The notes beneath the pieces were generated by a model. The model was not told the origin of the DNA, made no database searches, and saw only the letters and a program-made list of their open reading frames with translations. A program made the translations under genes and the position numbers. A stretch of 64,000 nt of DNA from Bacteroidota bacterium (GTDB taxonomy: Bacteria; Bacteroidota; Bacteroidia; Chitinophagales; Chitinophagaceae), in the NCBI GenBank assembly GCA_018267575.1, contig JAFDYF010000106.1, positions 34,543 to 98,542 of the forward strand, read 5' to 3'. Positions 55,567-64,000 of this stretch are shown in pieces (the stretch's first letter is position 1; the number at the start of each line of letters is the position of its first letter).

Positions 55567-56310
55567 ATTTTCTATGTACAAAGTTTTAAAAAAATCTTCA
55601 TCCCTATTTCCCGATTCTCAATATTGGATAAGGGTACAACAACGTAAAGCTAAACCTGGGCTTGAAATCGGTCTTTTATGATAGTATTTTGTGCTGTGAT
55701 TCTTGGTAAGTAATTCTCTGTTCAGATTGAATTATTGAAAAAGCAAATTGAGATATACGTTCACAAACATCCCCTGGTCAGATTATCGCTTCGTTATAAG
55801 CCCACGCTGACAATCTATTATGTGGAGACCAGCGGGGTCGTTTTTATACGGTAGAAATAAAAGGATGGTTGTCCAGAAAACGAAATCAGGTTGTATGTCA
55901 TGACAATGGTCCCTTTCATTCAGCGGTTCTCACACCAACAAAAGCCAAAACAGCAAGATTATGACGGTTTTAGTTGTTTGAACCCGAAGGTCTAATTAAA
56001 TAGTATAATGAAGAATATGAAGATTTTATAAATGCCCTTGGTCAAGCTCATTGGATCCCAACATGCTAATCACAGATAGGATATAAAATTACTTTCACCC
56101 ATAATTGGCAAACAAGTAAATTTGAAGGACAAAACTAAAACATTTTCGAATGATGGAAGGGGTTTGTTAATAAAATTGAATTGGGGGAGAACCTATAACC
56201 AGTAATTGCACTAATGATAATGGTCACAGCCTCAGCCATATTTTTTGTGGCAATCCTTGACAAATTATTCTATTGCCTTGAGTGGTATCAACAATAAAAA
56301 ATAAAAAAAT
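55567..56310. other. gene-free decayed sequence
   Basis: About 740 bases between the long hairpin and the DHFR-family gene. Short stretches look protein-like but stops interrupt all frames. A 27-codon hydrophobic frame at 56214-56297 ends just before the next gene. No family could be recognised. Confidence 0.4.
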
Positions 56311-56895
56311 ATGAGAAAAGTAATTTCATTTATGCACCTATCGCTTGACGGTTTTGTAGCAGGACCGAACGGAGAAATGAACTGGATCAAAGTTGATGAA
56401 GAGATTTTTGATTATGTCGGTAAACGCATTAGCAAAGGCAATACGGCATTGTATGGGCGAGTGACTTATCAGATGATGGAGAATTACTGGCCTACCGCAG
56501 GGGATAAGCCAACAGCCAGTAAGCACGACATTGAACATTCAAAATGGTATAAGAAAGTTCACAAAGTTGTTTTGTCAAAAACAATGAAAAATTCAGATTT
56601 GACCAATACCACAATTATCAGTGACAATCTTGCCGACAGAATAAATGAAATAAAGCAAACCGATAATGGCGGGAGCGAAGAAATTTTGCTTTTTGGAAGC
56701 CCAACTGCAACACATTCATTAATACAACAAAATTTAATAGATGGCTACTGGCTATTTCTAAATCCCATTATTCTGGGGCGTGGCATCCCCTTGTTTGTAG
56801 ACATCAAGGATAGGATAAATCTAAAACTATTACCTATTACTCGACAATTTAGCTGCGGTGTAACTGAACTGAACTACATAGTGGACAGGCAATAA
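56311..56895 (+). CDS. dihydrofolate reductase-family (RibD C-terminal) protein
   Basis: A 194-residue protein of the RibD-C/DHFR-like superfamily. Start segments KVISFMHLSLDGFVAGPNGEM and ALYGRVTYQMMENYW, later ILLFGSPTATHSLIQQ and the NPIILGRGIPLF strand are typical of the stand-alone YyaP/YwjB group. These bind NADPH, but their substrates are mostly unknown. The gene is alone, beside decayed DNA. Confidence 0.88.
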   Translation: MRKVISFMHLSLDGFVAGPNGEMNWIKVDEEIFDYVGKRISKGNTALYGRVTYQMMENYWPTAGDKPTASKHDIEHSKWYKKVHKVVLSKTMKNSDLTNTTIISDNLADRINEIKQTDNGGSEEILLFGSPTATHSLIQQNLIDGYWLFLNPIILGRGIPLFVDIKDRINLKLLPITRQFSCGVTELNYIVDRQ

Positions 56896-57255
56896 CAGCA
56901 ATCAGCGAAAGGAAGCTTGGCATTATTTCGGCGGACGTCCCAGCTTAGTTCATGTAATCAACTTTTGTACCTTTAGCCACTTGGCATCGGTCGGGTGAAG
57001 GTTTTCCAAATGCAGTACAAAATGATAAGGCAGTCCTTTGGGGCAAATGCAAAACAAACTTGATTATAACGACTAACAACGAATATAGAATACACAGCAA
57101 TATCGATACTTGGTTGATAATAATTGACCGAAAATGAAATCTTAAAAGTATAAAACCGAATAATAATTAAAAGTTTCAAGTCTTATTTTTGAGCCTTGTC
57201 CCAACAAACATTGGGTACAATACAAGGTGGCTCTGGTTTTAAAACTTTTTTAATC
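56896..57255. other. intergenic region
   Basis: About 360 AT-rich bases with no convincing gene or strong hairpin. A leftward 68-codon frame here looks random. Confidence 0.3.
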
Positions 57256-58092
57256 ATGCATGATTTAAACAACCTTCTTTTTTCACTGTTCATTTATATT
57301 GGTTCATTTTTTGCAGGGTTGCTAGGCTCTTTAACAGGGCTTGGGGGTGGGATAATTATTGTGCCGATGCTTACTGTATTATTCGGCGTGGATATTCATT
57401 TTGCTGCAGGGGCATCTCTAATTTCAGTCATCTCCACTTCTTCCGGTGCCGCTTCCGCTTATGTAAAGGAAGGTTACTCGAATATAAGAATAGGGATGTT
57501 CTTGGAAATGGCAACTACCATTGGTGCTGTAATTGGTGCATATCTGGCAGGCGTATTTTCAGTAAAAGCGATCTCCATCATTTTTGCTACCATACTTGTT
57601 TATTCCGCTATTTCGTCCCTATTTTTTAGAAAAGAGCTAGGCGACTTTAGTAAAGAGAACAAGTATGCCAGAATATTTAAATTAAATGGAAAATATCCGA
57701 CACCAAAAGGGGAACAAAGTTATTCGGTGCAAAATGTGCCTTTGGGATTTGCTCTTAGCAGCTTTGCAGGCATTATGTCGGGTTTGCTTGGGATTGGTGG
57801 CGGCGCAATAAAAGTGATAGCCATGGATAGAATAATGAAAATACCCTTTAAGGTATCCACAACCACGAGTAATTTTATGATAGGCGTAACTGCTGCTGCA
57901 AGCGCTGGCATATATTTGAAGAACGGATATATTCATGCATCCCTGGTCATGCCCGTTATGCTGGGTGTTTTGACCGGAGCTTTTCTAGGCACAAAAATTT
58001 TGGCAGTAGCCTCTTCTCGAAGTTTGAAAATCGTTTTTTCGATTATTATAATTATTATGGCTTACGAAATGTTAAAAAATGGGTTAAAATGA
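57256..58092 (+). CDS. TauE/SafE-family sulfite/organosulfonate exporter
   Basis: A 278-residue permease with about eight membrane helices in two similar halves. Each half has a Gly-rich motif: GSLTGLGGGIIIVPML and SGLLGIGGGAIKVIAM. The family moves sulfur oxyanions or related anions. ATG at 57256 is preferred over the TTG at 57196. It overlaps the DUF1634 gene by four bases. Confidence 0.9.
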   Translation: MHDLNNLLFSLFIYIGSFFAGLLGSLTGLGGGIIIVPMLTVLFGVDIHFAAGASLISVISTSSGAASAYVKEGYSNIRIGMFLEMATTIGAVIGAYLAGVFSVKAISIIFATILVYSAISSLFFRKELGDFSKENKYARIFKLNGKYPTPKGEQSYSVQNVPLGFALSSFAGIMSGLLGIGGGAIKVIAMDRIMKIPFKVSTTTSNFMIGVTAAASAGIYLKNGYIHASLVMPVMLGVLTGAFLGTKILAVASSRSLKIVFSIIIIIMAYEMLKNGLK

Positions 58093-58475
58093 TAAAAGCA
58101 CAAAGTGAATCGAAAAACATGGATAGGGAATTAGAAATCATTTTGGGTAATCTGCTAAGAATAGGGGTCGTTGTTGCAGGTTCTGTGTTGATTATTGGTG
58201 CCATTTTGTTTTTGGTACGACATGGGTCTGAAGTCCCCAGCTATCACATTTTTAAACCAGACAGCATTTCGCTTTCCAATTTTCAAGATTTGTTTCGGGG
58301 ATTGGTTAAGTTCCAACCTGTTCCAATAATGGAATTGGGAATTTTGCTCCTGATTGCAACCCCTGTGCTGAGGGTCCTTTTTTCAGTATTCGCTTTTGTC
58401 TACGAAAAGGACTATATGTATGTTCTTTTCACGGTTATTGTTTTACTTGTTCTGATTTTTAGTTTTTTCCCATAA
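58089..58475 (+). CDS. DUF1634 membrane protein
   Basis: A 128-residue protein with three membrane helices (LGNLLRIGVVVAGSVLIIGA, IMELGILLLIATPVLRVLFSV, YVLFTVIVLLVLIFSFF). DUF1634 proteins are commonly encoded with TauE/SafE permeases, as here by an ATGA overlap, and may be accessory subunits. Biochemistry is unknown. Confidence 0.85.
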   Translation: MIKAQSESKNMDRELEIILGNLLRIGVVVAGSVLIIGAILFLVRHGSEVPSYHIFKPDSISLSNFQDLFRGLVKFQPVPIMELGILLLIATPVLRVLFSVFAFVYEKDYMYVLFTVIVLLVLIFSFFP

Positions 58476-58659
58476 AAAAAATAGAACCTTAAAAGCAAAC
58501 AGATTTTAGCGATAGTTTGAGGTTTAAATTAAGCTGACTTAAAAACCCATCATCTATGGCGGTGTTAATATAATTGGGGTTCATTCATTAGGGACCGTTA
58601 TGTATTTAATCCATTCTAACCAAAGTATTCTTTGTTTCAGGTCAATTGGAAATTCAATA

Positions 58660-59730
58660 TTAAAGCCGCTTCAATACTTGTTCACCCATAGCATCCGTAC
58701 CCAGTATTTTATCGGCTGGAGTGCTTTTGTCGGCAATATCCCTTGTACGAAACCCTGCTTTCAATACACTATCAACCGCTGCAATGACAGTTTCTGATTC
58801 GGTTTTCAGACCGAAAGAAATATCCAGCAAGAGTGCAGCAGATAAAATAGAAGCGAGTGGATTGGCAACCCCCTTGCCGGTGATATCATGCGCAGAACCG
58901 TGAATGGGCTCATACACACCCGTGCCATCACCAATGGACGCAGAGGCCAACATACCCATCGAGCCAGCAATCTGTGAAGCTTCATCCGTTAATATATCGC
59001 CGAAAAGATTGGCGGTGACCACAACATCAAAACGACGTGGATCTTTGATCAATAGCATGGCTGTGGCATCCACAAACTGATGCTCCACTTCCACATCAGG
59101 ATATTCCAAGGCGATTTTTTGTACCACTTCTCTCCACAAGCGGCTGGTCTCAATCACATTTGCTTTATCTACCGAGCATAATTTTTTTCGTCTGGTCCTT
59201 GCGGCATCAAAGGCTTTGCGGGCAATACGCTCCACTTCGTAGCGACTGTATTCTGCTACATCATAAGCGGTATCACCATTGTTCTTTCTTCCTTTTTCAC
59301 CAAAATAAATATCGCCAGTCAACTCTCGGAAGAAGAGGATATCAGCCCCTTTCAATATTTCTGGCTTGATACTGGAGGCACCTAACAATTCATCAAACAA
59401 TTTGATGGGGCGAATATTTGCATAAAGACCCAATTCTTTGCGCATTTTCAACAGACCTTGCTCGGGGCGCACTTTGGCTGAGGGATCATTATCATATTTG
59501 GGATGACCAACGGCACCGAACAATACCGCATCTGAGTTTTTCATTTTTTGCAAAGACTCATCTGGTAAGGGTACGCCAGTTTTCTCAATGGCCACATGAC
59601 CAATCAATGCTTCATCATAGGTAAACTCATGATTGAATTTGGCGGCTATCTTATCCAATACTTTTTTGCCTACGGCTGTTACTTCTTGCCCAATCCCATC
59701 GCCGGGAACTATTAAGATGTGCATTTTCAT
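58660..59730 (-). CDS. leuB: 3-isopropylmalate dehydrogenase
   Basis: A 356-residue NAD-dependent enzyme of leucine synthesis, oxidising and decarboxylating 3-isopropylmalate. Motifs include ILIVPGDGIGQEV, the substrate-binding Arg in RPEQGLLKMRKELGLYANIRP, and the metal region NLFGDILTDEASQIAGS with GTGVYEPIHGSAHDI. It is last of the leucine genes, separated from leuA by a 355-base repeat-bearing gap. Confidence 0.96.
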   Translation of the reverse strand: MKMHILIVPGDGIGQEVTAVGKKVLDKIAAKFNHEFTYDEALIGHVAIEKTGVPLPDESLQKMKNSDAVLFGAVGHPKYDNDPSAKVRPEQGLLKMRKELGLYANIRPIKLFDELLGASSIKPEILKGADILFFRELTGDIYFGEKGRKNNGDTAYDVAEYSRYEVERIARKAFDAARTRRKKLCSVDKANVIETSRLWREVVQKIALEYPDVEVEHQFVDATAMLLIKDPRRFDVVVTANLFGDILTDEASQIAGSMGMLASASIGDGTGVYEPIHGSAHDITGKGVANPLASILSAALLLDISFGLKTESETVIAAVDSVLKAGFRTRDIADKSTPADKILGTDAMGEQVLKRL

Positions 59731-59740
59731 TTGAAGCTAT

Positions 59741-59962
59741 ATTTTTTTTGTTTCACACAAAGAACGCAAAGAATACAAAGGGACAAAGATGTGAATGGTG
59801 AAACACAGCACCTCGCAACTTTTCAACACCAATTCCCAATTCCAAATCAACCAATCAAAGTCTCAACCACACTCTGTGCTTAACCTCCTTTCCCTCTGTG
59901 GTAATTTTTTTTGTTTCACGCAAAGGGCGCAAAGAATACAAAGGGACAAAGATGTGAATGGT
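59741..59962. repeat. two 59-base direct repeats between leuA and leuB
   Basis: Copies at 59741-59799 and 59904-59962 differ at three positions. They share the start ATTTTTTTTGTTTCAC and the run GGGACAAAGATGTGAATGGT. Between and after them lie low-complexity words (CAATTCCAAATC, CTCTGTG, CAACTTATCAACC) also seen at 16140-16240. No gene lies in the 355-base gap. Confidence 0.85.
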
Positions 59963-60085
59963 CAATAGTGAATAGTGAAACATAGGGCCAACTTCTCAAC
60001 CAATCAACTATTCAATCTCTCAACCCCAATTCCAAATTCCAACTCAACGTATCAACCTCTCAACTTATCAACCACTCAACCTACC

Positions 60086-61612
60086 TCAAATCATATTCAA
60101 CATCTTCTGAGTGGCCTTGATAGCTGAAACTGTTTGGTCGCTATCCAATCCCCGCGTTTTAAACTCCCGATTGTTATAAGCCCAAGTGATAATCGTTTCG
60201 CACAAGGCATCTGATTTTCCACCGGGCGGTATACGTACTGCATAATCCGTCAACAAAGGAAGTTCCAGTTTTTTATTTTTATAAATGCTTCTCAACGCAA
60301 TCATAAATGCATCGTATTGCCCATCGCCCTGTGCATGTTCTTCAAAAACCTGCCCATGCACATCAATCCGCAGTGTAACCGATGGACGCAAATCCTTGGA
60401 ATGGGTCAGCACATAATTCAGGATTTTCACTTTATCGTCAATGCTGCTGCTATCCAACACATCAGAAATAATATAGGGAAGATCGGATTGAGTGACCACT
60501 TCTTTCCGATCACCCAACTCGATAATGCGTTGCGTGATTTTCTTTAAATCCTCATCAGACAATTGGATACCCAATTGTTTCAGGTTATTTTCAATATTGG
60601 CTTTACCGCTTGTTTTGCCTAAAGCATATTTTCTTTGGCGACCAAAACGCTCGGGCATCAGGTCGTTGAAATAGAGATTATTTTTTTTGTCACCATCCGC
60701 ATGTATGCCTGCGGTTTGGGTAAATACATTCTCCCCAACAACAGGTTTGTTATCGGGGATGCGGAAACCAGAAAATGTTTCCACCAGTTTGCTCACGGTG
60801 TACAATGATTTTTCCACCACCGATGTTTTCACTTCTTTCACATAATCGTTCATCACGGCGATGGCACTTGCCAAGGGCGCATTACCTGCCCGTTCGCCCA
60901 TGCCATTCACGGTGAGGTGCAGCCCTTTTGCCCCTGCTTTCACTGCTTCCAATACATTGGCCGTGCCAAGGTCATAATCGTTATGCGCATGAAAATCGAA
61001 ATGGATATTAGGATATTTTTTTACAATAGAGGAAATATATTGTCCTGTTTCGGAAGGGATCAAAACGCCCAAAGTATCCGGCAATAAAATTCTTTTGATG
61101 GGTTGGGTGGACAAAAAGTCGATATATTGAAAAACATATTCTGGCGAGTTGCGCATGCCATTGCTCCAATCTTCTAGGTACACATTGCACTCGATATTAT
61201 TTTTCCTGGCCAGTGCAATCACATCGCCCACTTCTTTGAAATGTTGCTCGGGTTTTTTCTTTAACTGATGGGTAAGATGATTAAGAGAACCTTTTGTCAA
61301 TAGGTTCATCACTTTTGCACCCGCTTGCTTCATCCAATCAATAGATGTGTGACCATCCACAAAAGTCAATACCTCAATCTTATCAATGAAACCATTGGCA
61401 GTAGCCCATTCCGTAATTTTTTTCACAGCTTGAAATTCCCCCTCCGATACACGGGCAGAAGCAATTTCAATCCGGTCCACTTTTACTTCCGTCAATAAAA
61501 GTTGGGCAATCGTTAACTTTTCGGTAGCCGAAAAAGACACACCACTAGTTTGCTCACCATCCCGCAAGGTGGTATCCATTATTTCAATATGGCGGTATTG
61601 CTTATTAGGCAT
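60086..61612 (-). CDS. 2-isopropylmalate synthase-like enzyme
   Basis: A 508-residue DRE-TIM metallolyase: MDTTLRDGEQTSGVSFS, the HIDFHAHNDYDLGTANVLEA metal motif, GMGERAGNAPLASAIAV, then a LeuA allosteric C-terminal domain (from about residue 390). It condenses acetyl-CoA with an oxoacid. Position between leuD and leuB suggests leucine synthesis, but its divergence from classical LeuA leaves (R)-citramalate synthase possible. Confidence 0.85.
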   Translation of the reverse strand: MPNKQYRHIEIMDTTLRDGEQTSGVSFSATEKLTIAQLLLTEVKVDRIEIASARVSEGEFQAVKKITEWATANGFIDKIEVLTFVDGHTSIDWMKQAGAKVMNLLTKGSLNHLTHQLKKKPEQHFKEVGDVIALARKNNIECNVYLEDWSNGMRNSPEYVFQYIDFLSTQPIKRILLPDTLGVLIPSETGQYISSIVKKYPNIHFDFHAHNDYDLGTANVLEAVKAGAKGLHLTVNGMGERAGNAPLASAIAVMNDYVKEVKTSVVEKSLYTVSKLVETFSGFRIPDNKPVVGENVFTQTAGIHADGDKKNNLYFNDLMPERFGRQRKYALGKTSGKANIENNLKQLGIQLSDEDLKKITQRIIELGDRKEVVTQSDLPYIISDVLDSSSIDDKVKILNYVLTHSKDLRPSVTLRIDVHGQVFEEHAQGDGQYDAFMIALRSIYKNKKLELPLLTDYAVRIPPGGKSDALCETIITWAYNNREFKTRGLDSDQTVSAIKATQKMLNMI

Positions 61613-61643
61613 AAGGAATCATTGTATGCTCGGTAAAGCAGTA

Positions 61644-62240
61644 TTAATACATGCTATGGGAAGCAAAAGTTTTTATTTCTTCTTTCATGGCTTGCAGATA
61701 ATCAATATCATCAAAGCCGTTGAGCATATTATGCTTTTTATATCCATTGATAGCGAAGGATTCTTTCTCCCCTGTCGCCAATATGGAAATAGTTTGATTG
61801 GGCAGATTGATTTCCAATTCCGTTTTTGGGTCTGCTTCGATGGCTTTGAAAATTTTATCCAAAAACTCAGGGCTAACTGTTACGGGCAGGATGCCAATAT
61901 TCAAGGAATTGCCTTTGAAGATATCCGCAAAAAAACTGGAGACCACCGCTCTGAAACCATAATCATAAATCGCCCAAGCTGCGTGTTCACGGGAACTGCC
62001 GCTTCCAAAGTTTTTTCCGCCCACCAATATTTTACCAGAATAGATCGGGTTGTTCAACACAAAATCACGCTTGGGACTATCATCACTATTATAACGCCAA
62101 TCCCTAAACAGGTTATCACCAAAACCTTCCCGCTTGGTTGCTTTCAAAAAACGGGCAGGGATGATTTGATCCGTATCCACATTTTCTATTGGTAAAGGAA
62201 CCGCGGTACTCTTTAAAACTGAAAATTTATCGTAAGCCAT
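61644..62240 (-). CDS. leuD: 3-isopropylmalate dehydratase small subunit
   Basis: A 198-residue LeuD. The swivelling domain carries VDTDQIIPARFLK and the conserved GSGSSREHAAWAIYDYGFRA. With LeuC it isomerises 2- to 3-isopropylmalate. Gene order leuC-leuD-leuA-leuB on the minus strand supports a single operon. Confidence 0.97.
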   Translation of the reverse strand: MAYDKFSVLKSTAVPLPIENVDTDQIIPARFLKATKREGFGDNLFRDWRYNSDDSPKRDFVLNNPIYSGKILVGGKNFGSGSSREHAAWAIYDYGFRAVVSSFFADIFKGNSLNIGILPVTVSPEFLDKIFKAIEADPKTELEINLPNQTISILATGEKESFAINGYKKHNMLNGFDDIDYLQAMKEEIKTFASHSMY

Positions 62241-62287
62241 TTGATAATTGATAATTAGTAATTAATAATTAAAAAGCCAGAACGCTT

Positions 62288-63691
62288 TTATAAAAGCTCC
62301 CTAGGATCGGTAACAACACCTGTTACAGCAGCCGCCGCAGCTACCAATGGGCTTGCCAACAAAGTTCTTGCCCCGGGACCCTGACGGCCTTCGAAATTCC
62401 GATTGCTGGTACTTACTGCATATTTGCCTGCAGGGATTTTATCATCATTCATTGCGAGGCAAGCAGAACATCCCGGTTGACGCAGTTGAAAACCCGCAGC
62501 CGTCAATATATCCAAAATGCCTTCTTCTTTTATTTGGCTCTCCACGATATGAGAACCAGGTACCAACCAAGCCGTGATATTATCCGCTTTTTTTCGCCCT
62601 TTCACAATAGAAGCAAACGCACGGAAATCCTCGATGCGGCCATTGGTGCAGGAGCCCAGAAAAACATAATCCACTTTTTTGCCGATTATTTTTTCATCCT
62701 CCGCAAAGCCCATATAAGCAAGGGATTTTTTATAAGATGCTTCCCCATCTTTTACATGGGAAGCCAAAGGAATTTTTTTGCTAATGCCCGTTCCCAACCC
62801 TGGGTTGGTACCATAGGTGATTTGAGGTTCAATATCCGCCGCATCAAATTTCAGTTCCATATCAAACACGGCATCGGCATCAGTCTTCAATGTTTTCCAA
62901 TAAGCCAATGCTTTGTCCCAAGCTTCTCCTTTGGGTGATTTTTCTTTTCCTTTAAGGTATGCAAAAGTGGTTTCATCAGGAGCAATCATGCCGCCCCTTG
63001 CACCCATTTCTATCGAAAGGTTACAAACGGTCATACGGCCTTCCATGCTCATATTCTCAAACACTTCGCCAGCGAACTCGATAAAATAACCCGTTGCACC
63101 ACTTGCGGAAATTTGTGAAAGGATATATAAAGGAACATCTTTAGGGACGACACCCTTTCCTAATTTACCGTTGATGGTTATGCGCATTTTCTTGGGCTTC
63201 GGTTGCATGATGCATTGGGAGGACAACACCATTTCCACTTCTGAAGTGCCAATACCAAATGCAATAGCACCGAATGCACCATGAGTGGAAGTATGTGAAT
63301 CGCCGCAAACGATGGTCATGCCCGGTAGTGTGATGCCATTCTCAGGCCCTACCACATGCACAATACCATTCTTTGGGTTACCAAGTCCCCAGTGGGAGAT
63401 GCCATATTTTGCACAGTTTTCTTCCAAGGCCTTCAATTGGTTGGCTGACAAAGGATCTTTAACCGCCAAATGTTGGTTGATGGTCGGGGTATTGTGATCG
63501 GCCGTTGCAAATGTCCGATCAGGAAACATCACGCCAATGCCCCTGGTCTGTAAACCAAGAAAAGCCACTGGGCTTGTTACCTCATGAATGAAATGACGGT
63601 CGATGAAAAACACATCGGGGCCATCCTCAATTTTACGGATCACGTGGGCATCCCACACTTTGTCAAACAATGTACCTGCCACTTTGCTCAT
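62288..63691 (-). CDS. leuC: 3-isopropylmalate dehydratase large subunit
   Basis: A 467-residue aconitase-family subunit with a 4Fe-4S cluster. The cluster cysteines are in FLGSCTNGR and in QPGCSACLAMN. Substrate loops include CGDSHTSTHGAFGAIAFGIGTSEVE. It starts the leucine operon; the upstream 309 bases to the window end hold a hairpin but no gene. Confidence 0.97.
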   Translation of the reverse strand: MSKVAGTLFDKVWDAHVIRKIEDGPDVFFIDRHFIHEVTSPVAFLGLQTRGIGVMFPDRTFATADHNTPTINQHLAVKDPLSANQLKALEENCAKYGISHWGLGNPKNGIVHVVGPENGITLPGMTIVCGDSHTSTHGAFGAIAFGIGTSEVEMVLSSQCIMQPKPKKMRITINGKLGKGVVPKDVPLYILSQISASGATGYFIEFAGEVFENMSMEGRMTVCNLSIEMGARGGMIAPDETTFAYLKGKEKSPKGEAWDKALAYWKTLKTDADAVFDMELKFDAADIEPQITYGTNPGLGTGISKKIPLASHVKDGEASYKKSLAYMGFAEDEKIIGKKVDYVFLGSCTNGRIEDFRAFASIVKGRKKADNITAWLVPGSHIVESQIKEEGILDILTAAGFQLRQPGCSACLAMNDDKIPAGKYAVSTSNRNFEGRQGPGARTLLASPLVAAAAAVTGVVTDPRELL

Positions 63692-63948
63692 ATTCTGTAA
63701 ATTTTAAAAGCTCCTATTTAAAAAAGAGATGCAAAATTCGACAAAATTTAGCGAATAGCCTTAAATTTTAGGGATTTTATTAATATTTCGCTTTTTTGAT
63801 AAAAAACAACAATTGGTTCAAAAAATAGCCACTAGAAATGATTCACATTCAATTCTTGGAAGGATCGATTGATTTAGGATTAACCTGTTATGCTATTAGT
63901 TTATCAAAAAATAAAGATTGCTTAAAGCTTTTATTCAAAATACTATTT

Positions 63949-63976
63949 GTTCTTTTTTGCTTGCCCAAAAAAGAAC
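63949..63976. repeat. hairpin with CAAAAAAGAAC arms near the right edge
   Basis: GTTCTTTTTTG and CAAAAAAGAAC form a perfect 11-base-pair stem around CTTGCC. The following AAAAAAGGGC could also pair with the loop's GCCC. Similar phrases are common between genes in Bacteroidota and may be a dispersed repeat. Confidence 0.45.
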
Positions 63977-64000
63977 CAAAAAAGGGCACCAGAAAACGAT

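Noticed and set aside
56214..56297. 27-codon hydrophobic frame before the DHFR-family gene
   Set aside because: It could be a leader or small membrane peptide, but it lies in decayed sequence and has no ribosome site; evidence is too thin.
56973..57179. Leftward 68-codon frame
   Set aside because: Random-looking composition with no start context or family resemblance.
59741..59962. CRISPR array
   Set aside because: Only two copies with a 104-base gap and no cas genes; direct repeats only.
61569..62195. Rightward 208-codon open frame
   Set aside because: Antisense to leuD and the leuA start; no recognisable motif.

Overview
The window is chromosomal DNA from a member of the Bacteroidota, most likely the Chitinophagaceae or a close relative. 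The evidence is a SusC/SusD pair, the gene order bamD-rpoZ-coaBC-porD-DUF4296, an omega subunit of the Bacteroidota type, a TSP3-repeat OmpA protein, promoters of the TTTG-N19-TAnnTTTG kind, and a glycine-rich RRM protein. No rRNA, complete tRNA, CRISPR array or intact transposon was found.

Layout. 1-3269: a possible tryptophan-rich micropeptide, then a two-component system (histidine kinase and LuxR-type regulator) flanked by two similar-looking membrane proteins. 3266-8609: ketoacid CoA-transferase (scoAB) and the bamD-rpoZ-coaBC-porD-DUF4296 operon. 8744-17500: housekeeping genes (OmpA protein, polyprenyl synthase, recJ, Uma2 nuclease, htpG, ribosomal proteins S6, S18 and L9). 17588-22805: HipA-like kinase with DUF3037 partner, RRM protein, ECF sigma factor with a likely anti-sigma partner, two tandem DsrE proteins and a TsdA-like dihaem cytochrome.

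23297-42707 is a carbohydrate-use locus centred on L-rhamnose: ROK regulator, SusC/SusD, AraC regulator, OmpR-type two-component system, then an aldolase/dehydrogenase fusion, rhamnose isomerase, rhamnulokinase-like kinase and two exported glycosidase-like proteins. SusC/D would import glycans, the exported enzymes would trim them, and the three cytoplasmic enzymes would convert rhamnose to dihydroxyacetone phosphate and a lactaldehyde-derived product. 42855-49394 carries a class V PLP enzyme, nadB, a YhhN protein, two lipoproteins and galK.

49545-55221 is a leftward membrane and stress block: YtxH protein, nitroreductase, MlaE/MlaF/MlaD-type lipid transporter, phospholipase D protein and the 3' end of an alpha-glucan phosphorylase. 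The MlaD-like gene is split by one in-frame TAA, and the phosphorylase is truncated against about 1 kb of decayed sequence that holds strong hairpins and a tRNA-3'-end-like scrap. 56311-63691 has a DHFR-family protein, a TauE/SafE exporter with DUF1634 partner, and the leucine genes leuC-leuD-leuA-leuB.

The most interesting leads are the micropeptide and two-component neighbourhood at the left edge, the nonsense-split MlaD gene, a motif shared by the nitroreductase and mla promoters at nearly the same distance, the HipA-like/DUF3037 pair, and the TsdA/DsrE sulfur cluster. All functional calls come from reading motifs without database searches.
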